A stretch of DNA of 64,000 nt, taken from NCBI GenBank assembly GCA_026874595.1, contig CM049306.1, positions 44,948,019 through 45,012,018 on the forward strand, read 5' to 3'. This DNA is from Sipunculus nudus. Lineage: Eukaryota; Annelida; Sipuncula; Golfingiida; Sipunculidae. A program made the position numbers and the translations under genes. Numbering within the stretch: the stretch's first letter is position 1; each line of letters starts with the position of its first letter. Shown here in pieces: positions 34,540 to 46,564 of this stretch. Under the pieces are notes generated by a model, which was not told where the DNA came from, searched no databases, and saw nothing but the letters and a program-made list of their open reading frames with translations.

Positions 34540-35692
34540 AAGTCAACTTCTTCCACAGTTTGTGGCTGCATTAAAATAATTTATTATTTGGTTCTTTTGT
34601 TACATCCTTAGTATTCTACATATTTTCTAAGAAATCTTTTATGAATTTTACTATTCACATATATTAAATGTTTCACTCTTATGGTATTTGGATTTTTCCA
34701 ACTCTTAGAAATGTTTGATGAATCACTAAAAACATACAGCAGTTACTTATTCTTGTACAATCTGGCTGATTTATCATGTATTTCATTATTTGTATGAGGC
34801 TTCATTTGCACCAAACTTGTATTTATGTTAAAGTTCCAAATGTGATGGTACAGGCTATATTTGGCAAATGTATAATTTGTAAGAAATTGTCATGATTGAT
34901 TGCATAAATGTAACCTTGTAAAGCTTCAAGTATTTACAGATGGAGGCCTTGTTTTAGGATTATAATTTCAAGTTTATATTAAAGTGATACAACCAAGGAT
35001 TCGGTATTATGAAAATATTAGATGTTTAATTAGGGTGCTTTCAGTATTGCTCTGATAGATTCTTTTGATACACTTATCAGAATAGCAGCTGATGTGCCTC
35101 TCAACTATGCTGAATTGCTGAGAAATCTTCAGTCATGGGAGACTTTGTTGATGCCAGCCTTTTCTGTATTTTCTTTTACCCTTTCTGGCTGTTAAAAATT
35201 GGCTGTAGTCAGACTGAAGCCAGAAACACTGAAAGTAAATATATTGGCATGTCTGAATTATGTAAATGCTCATTCATGATCTGAGATCAGTGTTGCTACC
35301 TTATAAAACATATAAATATTATACAGTCAGTTTTATATAATTGCGATACTTGCAGTTGTTACACACAGTGCATGCAAAAATTTATAGTATTGGGACATTT
35401 TATTTACAGTTTTTTCATGCTAGTAAACCTAAGTTGTTTTCTGCTTCAGGATGTGTTTGGTTAGATTGTAGAAAACAGTCCAACATAAAAAAAAATATCT
35501 AAAAGGAATATACTTCATATAAATAAATTAACACTCGTAGAATATAATGCATGTTTCAAGTTTTCTTTTGGAAGAAGAAAGATATTTAATGTTAAGAAAA
35601 ATTTGATACACTTAAATGTTCTTATAGCTATTAGAAAATTAAAGAGCAACTTTTTAAGAGGTTTTTATCAAATAATTATTCAACTTTTAGAG
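34540..35692. other. AT-rich non-coding stretch
   Basis: No open frame of interest, microsatellite or element end seen. Confidence 0.5.
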
Positions 35693-36546
35693 TTTTAGCT
35701 CGCTGACTAAGACTCTTTGGCTTTTAAGTGTTTAGAATTAAATGCAAGCTGTATTTTAAATTTTCAGTTGTAAATTGAAATAGGTTTAAACTTATTTATT
35801 ATATATTAAAGCTATGAGAGCAGCTACTTTGAGCCATTATTAAAATATTTTGAATCTGTTTTCTCTTCAATTGTCAACTTAGTTGATTTTTTAAATTAAA
35901 TTAAATTTCTGAAATTAAATATTGAAACTAAACTTGCAAATTGGTGTATACTTTAGAGCATTTCATTCAAATCTCTTAAGCTGGCTGGGCATTATTGAGC
36001 ATAACACTGGTGCTTGCAGTCAGGTATATTGAGTAATCGTTCATATAATTTCATTTTTAGACTGGAAGTATGTTAAACCAGTTTTTAGAAATAATAATTA
36101 AGATTTTTCTTAATCAAATGGATTCTTTCATCACCAATTTTTTTCCTTATTGCAATTATTAAATTAAATGTGTATTATTATACTGTAGCTCACCTCCACT
36201 TTCTTCCTAATTGTATATTTAAAAGGGTTTTTACACAGTCCAAGTGGGTATTTATTACATGCATGTTACAGTCAGAATATGAAATCTTTACTTATACAAA
36301 TGTGTAATTATGAGAGGCTCCAGCATCTTTCAGGTTGTCCATAAAATTGTAAAGTCCACACCAAACACGCCAAATGTGTAAGTAATACAACTCGGTAAAG
36401 CATATTATGTGTATATTTATATGCTGAACGTTTTTAAAATATTAATAAGAAATAAAATATTGCCTCATTTCCATTTACTAGAATTTTATACAAATTTTCT
36501 CGTTATCAATTCCAGCTGAGCGCCATGACCCACAAGTTCCTTGTTA
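35693..36546 (+). mobile_element. Helitron-like non-autonomous element 3 (short, decayed)
   Basis: The left end TTTTAGCTCGCTGACTAAGACTC is a damaged version of the hairpin end of elements 1 and 2. The right end TCCAGCTGAGCGCCATGACCCACAAGTTCCTTGTT keeps CAGCTGAGC and CTTGTT, but the CCCATGGG palindrome has decayed. The ~850-bp interior is AT-rich with no tandem repeat. Confidence 0.4.
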
Positions 36547-37434
36547 TTCATTGTGCAGCAGATTAGATTAGGTTTGCTAGGTTTTATTATTATTGTAATT
36601 CATGGTTAATAATATTTGTGTATACAGCTATGGGGAAGACAAAATTGTATTAGTACTGGTACATCCAGTATTGATATGATAAATGAATACATGCAGACAA
36701 CAGATATTTAAGTAGATACTAAATGAACCTTATCTTATTGCTGTTAATTTGCATGACTGCATCTATTGTAAAAGAACACTTACAGAAAACTGTGTATTTC
36801 AAATATAATATACATGGCCATTTCTGATAAAGGTCTGCATTATGTATTCCACATTTTATGCCAAGCATTTTTAAACTAACGAAAATTTTGTAGAAGCCAT
36901 GAACTGCCATCAGACTATCAGCCTATCAGCATTGCCCATTTTAAATATATTGATATATAAAATATTCTTTTTTCATATTTTGAGATAAGAGTTCCTGCCT
37001 TAAATAATGATATGGGACGAGTTATAAGTCTTAGACTTATACATGGTATTTTAAATCACTTTAATATGTTTTATACCCACAATAAGTAATTCTGTTTTCG
37101 TATATGTTTCTATTATTATGACAGATAAGATTTCGTCTTCAGCACCTGGCGGTAATGTATTTGATCTGGGAATTTTAAGGAGACAATCAATTAATGAAGG
37201 TTCCTGGTAGCTTTATATAATAACCTATAACTGATAACCCATACTGGAAACGTTTCCTGTTCAGTGCATCCTCCAAATTAGAAAGCATTGTCTAAGGAAT
37301 AAATGTTATCTTTCCAGTAAATTTATGAGTTGTTTCATCAGAAGCACCACGTCAGGTTTTCATGATGGTTGCAGTGGGCATAAAACGACAAAGACAAACA
37401 ACAAAGAACATTTTCTGCGACTTTAAATATTGTT
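36547..37434. other. AT-rich non-coding stretch
   Basis: No gene or repeat recognised. The short minus-strand frame at 36719-36910 has no support. Confidence 0.5.
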
Positions 37435-37950
37435 CAAACATGTTTTATTTTGTAGACATTTTTGAGACATGATTAAAATGCAGATGTCCCTTCGATGGGC
37501 AAATGTTATTTTTTTTCTAGGAAAACGAAACTTTCTTTTGAAACATATTTCATATAAAAACATGAAACACAGTGACATGTTTTACTCTAAGTTAAAAACA
37601 TGATTCTTTGGAAAACACATGTTTCGAAAAATGGGACAAATACACGTTTAAGGCTGAACAGACGTTTTGAATAGTTACATGTTTTATGAAAGTGAAACAT
37701 GTCTTAAAACATGTCTTATATGCGACATATTTCATATAAAAACATGTAACACAGAGACATGTTTTATCTTACTGTCCATGAAATTTTCTCTGTGTGTGAA
37801 ACATGTTTTATATATAAACATGTTTCAAGAGGATTAAAAACATGTTTTCGCAGGTGAAACATCAGTGAGTCATGAAACATGCTGGAAAAATGTTTCGAAA
37901 AATGGGACAGAATTGTGTTTTAAATAGAAACGTGAAACATGTCCTCAGTT
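37435..37950. repeat. AAACATGTTT palindrome array, right
   Basis: Dense array of ACATGT-centred palindromes. Three perfect AAACATGTTT decamers lie at 37799-37808, 37816-37825 and 37838-37847. A longer internal repeat of about 182 bp is also present (ACATATTTCATATAAAAACATG near 37542 and 37724). It sits just inside the right TTTTTAGAGTG terminus. Confidence 0.8.
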
Positions 37951-37961
37951 TTTAGAGTGCA

Positions 37962-40621
37962 TAAGTTCTAATAATGTCACACACCACTACCCTCCTACAT
38001 CAATTCTCTTTCAATGCCTGCGCCAATGTTTTTTTTTTCTTTTGCATATTTCGGAGTAAATTACAGAACACCGTTACAAAAACGGAATAGAAAAGAAAAA
38101 AATCGATGCATTTCACTCATACAGTAGACACACCATGACGCAGAAGTCTGTGCATCATTGAAAGTGAGGTAGGCGAGACCGGTGGGTACAAGAAAAGAGC
38201 GAGACCATGGGGGTCCGAGACTAAGACATGGAGATGGGACCAAGGGATCCGAAACCAAGACCTCCAGACCCTATTTTCCTCGGTTGTCATCTACTCTCTC
38301 ATTAACCCTCCGTAATATATTGGTGTCATATTGCTAGAAAGACAAGCAAATTTTGTAAATGCACAAGCTCTTTGCTAAGGAAATGAGAACGTTAAACAAA
38401 CATCAAGTCACACATGCAAACACCGTATGACGCAACCTGCAATTCTGCCTTATCTCTATGTCGAAATTACATAATACAAGAAAATATATATATATATATA
38501 TTCGGGGGGTATATTTTATACATTTTATATGCATTTAATAAACTTTTATTCTGGAATATAATTATTAATTATTATTAGACGATAGCTGAGGCAATGGGAG
38601 TAAATGTCGTGGTAATTTAAAATGCATTAAAAATTTATAAAACATATGTGACCAAATAAGATACATGTAATAGGAAATTCAGTATTCGTAAAAGCGCCGT
38701 CATGTGCAAAAGTGCGAAAATCCTAGATGAAAAATAGTTTCAGCATATGAAAGGACAGATGATGTTTTAATATTCATAAATGCGCCTGTCTGACATTTTG
38801 CCAAAAAAAAAAACGTATAATGTATCATCAGAGAGTTGTTTAATAGTTACGGCGGCATGAAGACAACTTTCATTTCAGTTCCAATAGTGGCTGTTAGTAT
38901 ATACCTTATTCCTGCCATGATTAAATTTCACGGAAAGTGCAGTTCTTAAACTTGGACAAATGTTGCATTGCAATTTTCTTCATTTCATGTTTCAGTGATG
39001 CATGGGGTCTTAGAAGATTGCTTATAAAACACCATTGGATGTTGAAAGCTTTAATCCAAGGTTTCACACGTTCTCTATATATGAACTCCACCCATGATCA
39101 GTAACATGTAATTATGACTTACCTCTGAATGGTAATGCAGCGGAAATTACATTTCACGCTTAAATTAAATTTAATATCCGCCGACACATCTGTCCTTTTA
39201 AAATGCCAGGCTGAAAAACGGATTTAGAAATCGAACATCGGGGATACCAGTAGTGTGGGGAAAAAAATAGCAATAGTATTAAAGAGTGAAAGTACACCCG
39301 CACTTGAAGGAGAGTGAGAGTGTTATGAATCTGACGAGAATCAATACGACTATCGATACCCCTGATAGAATTTGATGAGATTACCGATGGCTCTGACAAT
39401 GATCGATTTAACAGATTCATTGCCCTTAACCCAGAACGAGTAAACCTGCGCACTGATAATGCGGTTACTCTTCTAATAGGTCGGGTTATTCAAGTAAACT
39501 TTAAAATCTTCTGTCATAGAGTCAATATGAATAATTTATCGATAATCTTTTACCGATAATCTATATTTACAGTTTCTCCTGATAGCGTGCCCTGATTTGA
39601 TTAAAAAAAAGTCCTTCGAAACCCGGACCAATAATCCGCCGTAACATTCTCTTGCCAATGACTCCAAGTTATTTATGGGTTATATAGAAATAAACCAATA
39701 TCTTTTACAAACCAGCCCTTACATCTTATTGATGATCTCCTCTGTCAGTAAGACTTTTTACATATGATTTTGCTCATCTCTTGTTTTTAAAGGGACGGAT
39801 GTTGAGTCACACGTAACGGACAGCACGATAAGAGAAACTAATAGCCGTGGATGTACAGTTATTAACCCTTTAGATTAAAAATACCGCCCATGTCCTCAAA
39901 TACGCTTATCTTGTTTCCGCTTATGGTAAAACTACTGTGCCAAAGACCAAGGGCTCTTACAGGATCGCTTGGCACAAGGCGTATGTACTTTTCTTCTGTG
40001 GCTGATGCTTTTTAGTCATAACTTCAGTATTTCCCAAACTAACGTTGTCAGGTCCTTATGGCTCAATAGTACAAGGATAAATGTTCAAATAAAAAAAGCA
40101 ACGCTTACCCTGGATATTCATCGCTGTTGTTGTTGGGATTGTTCTTTTGTTGAACCAACTGTATACTGCAGCAAATCACCGACATATTTCATTGATGCGG
40201 CATATTGTTTTATTGGGAGTCTCCGATTGTATACAATACTGTTATTGGTTAGTTAATGGTTAGGGAGGTAAACCATAGCGACACTGAAGAGCATGCCATG
40301 TTGACGATACCGTAGTATAATTAGGTCCATTTATTCATATGCAAGTTCTGACGGAGATCGATAGGCGGCGTGTTTGCCTCATTCCAGTCACACTGCGCAG
40401 AATCGGACTCGCTACAGGTGAGGGATTTTAGGTATAGAAATAATATGCCCACAATGCACTAGGAGTTCTACATACACCAGTGGCACAAATAGAATTCTGA
40501 TGAAGAGGGTAATATAGCCCGTTCAACTACATTAGATAAGTTTCAAGGGAAGTTGTTTCTTTTAAATGAAACAAATTTTTATATTTAAGTTTGAAAAATG
40601 AGACAAGTGGTCCTGGCCTTT
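37962..40621. other. Non-coding stretch with a GC-richer block
   Basis: At about 38160-38270 there is a short degenerate repeat of GAGACCAAGGG-like steps next to a conserved-looking AT block (38040-38150). Short (TA)n lies near 38487. A TTG-initiated 95-codon frame at 39969-40256 and a 97-codon minus frame at 39160-39453 have no domain or splice support. Nothing else is recognised. Confidence 0.4.
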
Positions 40622-41224
40622 GTTCGCTCCAAAAGCAGGGTTTACGCTATGCTCAGCTATTCGCTACACTACCTGCTGCATTAAACCGCGGTTGCCGGTC
40701 AGGTTTGGCCACCAGGCGGTGCTGTCTCTGTGGATTTCCCCTGCGTAATATATAACCAATCACATTGCAGGAATCACCAAAACAATCGGATGTTCTTCGA
40801 GATATCGGCCACTTTGCACTGCGGTGGAAAGCGCTTGGTAGCACAAAGACGTTTTCCACCCTCCGTTTGAATACACACGGTGCAATCGTCAACTTTCAAC
40901 ACAGTCTCTGTATTAACTTGCTGGTCCGGCCTGAGGTCATTTATCCCCCACTGTCTGCATAATTCCCCTCTCGCCGTGCTACACGAGCTTGCCACGTTTG
41001 TTTACACGCTACGCCAATCAGATGAATTCTTCTACCAGTTCTGCAGATTTGTTTAAACGCAGAGCCAATCAGATTTTAGTTTTACCAACGCTAACTGACC
41101 TGTGTGTTTGGCACCTAGCAAAACCTACCAAACACTTAGCCAATCCTGAAGAATCCGGCTATTTCTCACAGCGTGTGAGTGGAAGGTCACAAGGAGGTCA
41201 CGCGCTGTTCAGAGCGTACGACCT
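40622..41224. repeat. Dispersed repeat R1, copy a (CCAAT-rich)
   Basis: About 600 bp matching 43562-44134 in the same orientation with many substitutions and small indels. Shared landmarks are TATTCGCTACACTACC, GGTTGCCGGTCAGGTTTG, AACCAATCACATTGCAGG, ATGTTTGTTTACACGCTA-like and GCCAATCAGAT. Four CCAAT boxes (near 40754, 41012, 41066 and 41139) suggest a promoter-like origin. On the minus strand a short peptide (PQRQHRLVAKPDRQPRF) is kept open in both copies. It is an interspersed repeat of unknown class or an old local duplication. Confidence 0.8.
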
Positions 41225-41391
41225 TCCTTGCACATCTCAACTTGAAAACGATCAATGTCAGGAGGCTGCATTCTAGTCATATGTTCCCAGCGCCCGACAT
41301 AAGACATCTGTTTCGCTAATTTGCCATCGAGTGAATAATGTTCTAACATACCCAATGAGATATGGAGCATCATATGACCCAAAGACCACAA
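41209..41391 (-). pseudogene. Possible protein-kinase-like fragment
   Basis: On the minus strand a frame opens after an AG (41393-41392) and runs about 60 codons to TGA at 41209. It begins LWSLGHMMLHISLGMLEHYS. The W-S-L-G followed by a hydrophobic helix ending in G resembles kinase subdomain IX (DxWSxG). The conserved Asp before it is absent, and a stop codon lies just upstream. No other kinase motif was found around it. It is either one exon of a split gene, a retrocopy fragment or a chance match. It abuts repeat R1a. Confidence 0.25.
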
Positions 41392-43561
41392 CTCTTATTG
41401 GGCTTTGTATAAACAGGGTGTAGTTTTGCAGGGTGTAAATTTAAACCTATCCTATCCTGTTTGCAATATCTGCTTATTATTATTTTCGGGTCAAAGCTAT
41501 TTACGATACTTTGACAGGTGATAAAGATTAACAATAATCCGTTGGTTGATTAAAAATTAAAAATAAAGGTTTTTACTGTTAATGGTGATCAGACACTAAT
41601 TTGATAAGGCTGTGAATGATGACTTGTTTCCATCGTTTGGTGCTGAGTTTTGCAAATTAAAGTCCCTTTTTAAGTTTCTGTTCCACTATAAAGAAGCCAT
41701 TATGACCCTATGGTCAATTGCTGCTGAAACATTCGAATAAAATATTCATATTTGAAATTGGCGTAATTTTAACGTTTGAAATCAATAAGGGTATAAAATA
41801 TTGATTTGGCTGTCCCCGTAATGGAAGGATAAATGTAAAGTGCTAGACAAAGTTAATTATCCACTTTAAAATGAAAAAGAAAAAAGTATAAACGAACGAA
41901 CAGAAATAAATTTGAGAATAAGAATTCTGGTCAATTGATCATTCTATCGAACGATGAACCCCTAAGGCATTTTTAAGAAATAACATTTAAGATTTTACTT
42001 TTTTCAAGCATTTCCTTTTTTTTCTATACATTTCAGGAATAGTCATCACGAAAATTGACAAAGGTATACGGTCTGAGTCAATATATGTTTTCAAATAAAA
42101 TCACGAAAGGCCTGCTGGTGGAACTTCTGAGATCATCCTGTGTGCAAATTCATTTCATTTTTTTAATCTCTCTATGCGTTAGATCACTAATTTGGATGAT
42201 TTTTTAAAGCTGACATTTAGGCAAAATATTAGTCCTAGGTCACACACTTGCAGCTACTTTTTACCATAACCTTATTCCCGGGACCGTACACCCCGTAGAA
42301 GATTCTACAGTATCGGCCATTTCTGTCCCAGTTTGTACTATATCTCAAATATTGCTGATTTTCTGTAGCAGAAATTTTGGCACATTATTAGACAGATTTG
42401 CACCTGGTATTTATTTTTACCTAAACCTTATTTTCGAGGTCGCACGTGTACCCTTGCATTATTTGCCATTCATGTAAGTATAGGATTAACAATCACGGGT
42501 AACGAATTGAAGATAGATCACATATCATGTCAATATTTTATATTTATGATGTTGATGATAATAATAATAATAAAATGTCATGTGGTCTATAAAATACCTT
42601 TAACGTTATTGATAAGACATATATCCTCTCGATTCGATACCGGGAAACGAATAGTGATGGTTTTAAAGAATGGGCGTTCTTCATCACGGTTTAGTCACTT
42701 ATGTTAATAATCTTCCCACTGACACAGGAGCAGCCGCTTAAAACTAACTAAATCCGTTCATGGATCCGTTCACAGATCTGTCCAAAGAACGGGTAAAAAG
42801 CATATTTCCTGTCTTGTATATATACATGTATCAATTACTGTCATCGTATTTCTGTTCGTTATAAAATATATATATATATATATGAAAAAATGCTCCTGTT
42901 TGTTGTTGTTTTTTTTTGTTGTTTTTTTTTTTACCGTGGGTATTTATGTAACGGATTTCATGCCATAACTGTATTCTCTAGACGGAGTAGCTGAACCCAT
43001 TTAATACGTCATGTATCTTCCTGTTCACAGGAACGATATTGATTCGCCGTTTTATCCTAGTAGCTGAAACTCCCGAAGGAAGTAATCTCAGCATCGCACT
43101 CCAGGAATCTTTTTTTTTTTCTTTTGACTATTCATGTAGGCATATTTCACAAATTCCCACTTTACGTCTTTTTCGTAAACTGAGTCCAAGGTTCTCTTTT
43201 TAATGTTATTTCATCTCTGCCGACCCGATTTTTGCCGATTACTCTATCGCAATGGGGAAATCACACTTCGACCGTTTGTACCAGCGTTAGACCTACAGCG
43301 TTTGAAAAGAGAAATGAGCCCAGACATCGGCGAAATTACGTTCGCCAGAAGGATTTTTTAATTCACCGTACGAACGTTTTGAGTCAAACACATAGCTATT
43401 TTTACTTACGTTTGCTAGCGTCTGGAATCATTTACTAGCTTTGCATTAATTTTTTATAAGCGTAGGCGAACTTTTCCCTGCTTAGGCCTCGCGTGTGTGC
43501 AGTGGTCGTCGACTTAGGAGAACTGAGGGAAACGAATACTCAGCGTCAGACGACGCTCATA
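41392..43561. other. AT-rich non-coding stretch
   Basis: Contains short (ATA)n near 42557, (TA)n near 42867, and T-rich runs near 42909 and 43109. No gene, repeat family or element end recognised. Confidence 0.45.
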
Positions 43562-44134
43562 TAACGCTCCATAAGCGGCGGTTACGCTAGTCTCAACTAT
43601 TCGCTACACTACCCGCTGCAATAAACCGTGGTTGCCGGTCAGGTTTGACCACCACGCGGTGTTGTCTCTGTGGAATTCCCGTAATATTTAACCAATCACA
43701 TTGCAGGTATCACCAGCACAATCGAATTTTCTTCGAGGTACCGCTCACTTTGCACCTCGGGTAAGAGCTTTGTAGCACAGACTTTTTCCACCCTCCTTTG
43801 GAATACACACGATGCAATCGTCAACTTTCAACACATTCTCTATACCGACTGACTGGTGTGGTTCTGATATCCGTTATCCCCCACTCTCTGCATATTTCCT
43901 CTCCTGCAGTTCTACATGGCTTGCCACGGGCGCGGCCATGTTTGTTTACACGCTAAGCCAATCAGATTTTTTTCTACCAATACTGCAGCTCTGTTTAAGC
44001 GCAGAACTAATCAGATTTTGTTTATCCAGCGCAAACTGAATTGGTGTTTGGCACTTTGCCAAACCTGAAGAAACCTGTTATTTCTCACAGCGTATATGTG
44101 GAAAGTCACCAGGAGGTCAAGCTCTGATTTAAGA
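43562..44134. repeat. Dispersed repeat R1, copy b
   Basis: Counterpart of 40622-41224, separated by 2.9 kb, same orientation. CCAAT boxes near 43690 and 43958 are kept and a third (near 44007) has mutated to CTAAT. The divergence from copy a is much greater than that of the 4.6-kb duplication at the left of the window, so this duplication is older. Confidence 0.8.
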
Positions 44135-45195
44135 GCGTAAGCCCAAATATAAAGCTGTGCGTTAGTAGACGCTTCCTGGCATTCAGGAGCATTTGGAGAG
44201 TACACATCTCCCCGTCTCCATTCTTGGACGTACACTTTGTCTTTTTTTTTTTGTTTGTTTTGCTTAATAATGCTGCCGACGTTCGCCAACGGACCTCAAC
44301 CTGGGCAAGCTCTGCACAACTTAACCCAGCACTCAGGAACGTTTACAAACGAAGCACAAATTTCACCAACATTTATTTGGAAATGTAGGCAATTTTTCAG
44401 CATGTTGAAAATTTTGAACGAACACGACGTTTCTCCATCGAACATCAATTTTCATCAACTTTTACCAACGGCACTAGATATTTGCCCAATCGTCGGTGAA
44501 CGTCGGTCAAAACGTTGTCCTGTGAAATCAGCCTAAACCAAAAATGTCTCTGCGGATGGATGTACTCCTTGCCATTGTTCTCTTGAGTACTAAAGTGTCT
44601 TACTTGTCTGCCCCTATAAAAAGCGGAGTGAGTCATGCATCGTAACATTTTCGTTTTTATATCCGCCATTGCTTGTTCCGTACTGACTAAAACCTGGATC
44701 CTACTGGTATAGTACATCTAAACTTAAAAGTCCCGCGTACTCTTTCTTCCAAGGAAGATATGATATACATTTATGACAAGCCGTGACATGATCGTCCGGG
44801 TCAGGAAAACAAGAGGGCGAGGTTCCTACGTTGGCCCTATAGGGGGTGAAAACCATAGTTGTAAAGTAGTTTCTGTGTTTCTACAACCAGCGTTTCCAAA
44901 TTAGTATACAAAGAACGGGTCATGATTTTTTAATAAGATAACAAAATCTTACCGGATATCGTCAGCACTGGAGGGTGTTTTGAATAACTCGAAGGCATTA
45001 TCCGACATGTTCAATCGGACACGTGCACGTCTGTCACGGAAATCAAATTATTGTTATTTATTCTTGAACGGGTTCACACTACACGCGAATTCGAATACTG
45101 TTTACACAATACTTACAATATCCATACCCTTCCTACAATTGAGTTTACGTCCGCGCTTATTTCCGACTTTGGACTTCCGGTAATTCATCTGAATA
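44135..45195. other. Non-coding stretch
   Basis: Several 60-100-codon frames occur on both strands with non-ATG or poly-T starts and no recognisable content. A T10-11 run lies at about 44240. No gene is supported. Confidence 0.4.
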
Positions 45196-45406
45196 AACAA
45201 AAATAAAGAATGCGGGAAGGCTTTTGAAACGTTTGCAAGGAGTAATTATGATAATTGACGAGGTCTCGGAAATACGACACGAACATATTAAAAAGATAGG
45301 GACATGGCACAAATTGATGTTTGGAGAGAGTTTTAGCCATGAACTCATCACTCACAGTCCTTTTTTATCAACTGATGGCAGAACTCTTATAAGTAATAGC
45401 CGTTAG
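45196..45406 (+). pseudogene. Possible PIF1-like helicase fragment
   Basis: A plus-strand frame is open from about 45196 to TAG at 45404-45406. It contains RLQGVIMIIDEVSEI, which looks like a Walker B strand followed by DEVS, as in PIF1-type helicases (usual form LIIDEISM). A helical segment (HEHIKKIGTWHKLMFGE) follows. No Walker A or later helicase motifs were found next to it. PIF1-like domains occur in Helitrons, so a decayed autonomous Helitron piece is one possibility, though the window shows no direct link. Confidence 0.25.
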
Positions 45407-45489
45407 GAGGCTCCCACGGGGACACTTCGTATTTTTGTCATTTAATAAGTGTTTCTCTATCTCTCAGAATTAGGCGCCGCCTTGTTTTT

Positions 45490-46564
45490 TTTTAAGATAA
45501 GAGATAAGATAAGATAGGATAAGATATAGTTTATTGCTATATATATGTAATAAGATCATCACATACAATAGTATTTGGCTTGACTGGCTTGCTAAAACAA
45601 ACACATTAAACAAGAAATAATAAAATAAAGTTGTGTATAGAAAAGAGACGTATGACTAAGAATGTTTGACTAGATTATTGTGCAGCAAGTGATATATTTA
45701 ATTCCCGAACGGCTGACGCATAAGTGCTGGTTTGAGTTCTTTTGGAATTGCCTGATAGAGACCTATAGCGAACCCCCGATTTTTTTTTTTTTAAAACAAA
45801 TAGTGCGTCTGATGACTTTAGTCTTTTATAATGTCGTTTGCTTTCTTCAACAATCGTGTTTGAAATAATGAGTCAACTCTGGTTAAAGGAACCCCAACGA
45901 TCCTCTCAGCTGTTCTAACTACCCTTGAAAGACGGTTCCTTTCCTCGACCTTGATACTGCCTCCCCATACAGTGACTGACAACGTCAGGACTCCCTGAAT
46001 TACCGCCCGATAAAACTTTAATAAAATCGGTTGACTGAGCCCGAAATCTTTTAGGTTTCTTAGAAAGAACAAACGTTGTTGTGTCTTCTTTACGCAGTAA
46101 TTAACATTTTCGGCCCACTTCAAATCAGAAGGAATAAAAATTCCTAAAAATTTAAAACAGTCAACGATTTCAACCTCGGAGCCTTCAATTACTAAAGGTT
46201 ATATTTCAGTTTTCTTCCGTCTAAAATCAATTATCATCTCCTTGGTTTTCTTTACATTTAAATCCAGATTATTTTCAGAGCACCACGAAGTTAAAGTTTT
46301 AATTTCATTGCGTTAAACACTTTCGTTATTTTCCCGGATGAGCCCAGAAACGGTTGTGTCATCTGCAAATTTTACAATGAGGCAATCATCAGAGGTAGAG
46401 ACACAGTCATAGGTGAATAGAGAGTACAATTTTGGTGAAAGCACACAACCTTGGGGTGCTCCAGTGTTTAAGACTGAACCCTTCCTTATGAAACCTTCCT
46501 TGTTCGTCGGCTTTATGGTGGCGTAATCTGCGCTGGTTTTAAGTCCACTGCGATCTCGATCCAA
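45490..46564 (-). mobile_element. 5'-truncated non-LTR retrotransposon (L2/CR1-like), RT remnant
   Basis: On the minus strand the reverse-transcriptase fingers/palm region is recognisable. NTGAPQGCVLSPKLYSLF is motif B-like (about 46400-46470). IVKFADDTTVSGLI holds the catalytic F-A-D-D (about 46340-46380). SENNLDLNVKKTKEMIIDF and FKFLGI follow (about 46150-46300). The thumb region is RLFFLRNLKDFGLS and LTLSVTVWGGS (about 45930-46090), then RTAERIVGVPL. Two in-frame TAA stops interrupt it, near 46313 and 46198. The 5' part of RT, the endonuclease and any ORF1 are missing. The 3' end lies in a GATAA-rich tail (plus strand 45495-45526), the simple-repeat tail typical of this superfamily. It is inactive. 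Confidence 0.85.
45495..45526 (-). repeat. GATAA-type 3' tail of the retrotransposon
   Basis: Degenerate (GATAA)n on the plus strand, preceded in the element's own orientation by GCAATAAACTATA, which contains an AATAAA. It marks the 3' terminus of the element described above. Confidence 0.75.

Larger units (their letters stand above)
31245..37961. mobile_element. Candidate 6.7-kb element with CACTCTAAAAA inverted ends
   Basis: The left end reads CACTCTAAAAAATTACGTTTCAC (from 31247). The right end is its inverted counterpart, GTGAAACATGTCC...TTTTTAGAGTG (to 37959). The flanks read TAAGCA before the left end and CATAAG after the right end, so a TAAG target duplication is possible if the outermost two bases are counted as mismatched. 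Just inside each end lies an array of palindromic AAACATGTTT motifs, and neither array has its own second terminus. One large element is therefore the simplest reading. The interior holds unrelated later insertions and a minisatellite. No transposase was recognised. It could also be two independent solo ends. Confidence 0.4.

Noticed and set aside
39969-40256. 95-codon plus-strand frame with a hydrophobic start
   Set aside because: It begins with TTG, has no recognisable motif and sits in otherwise non-coding sequence.
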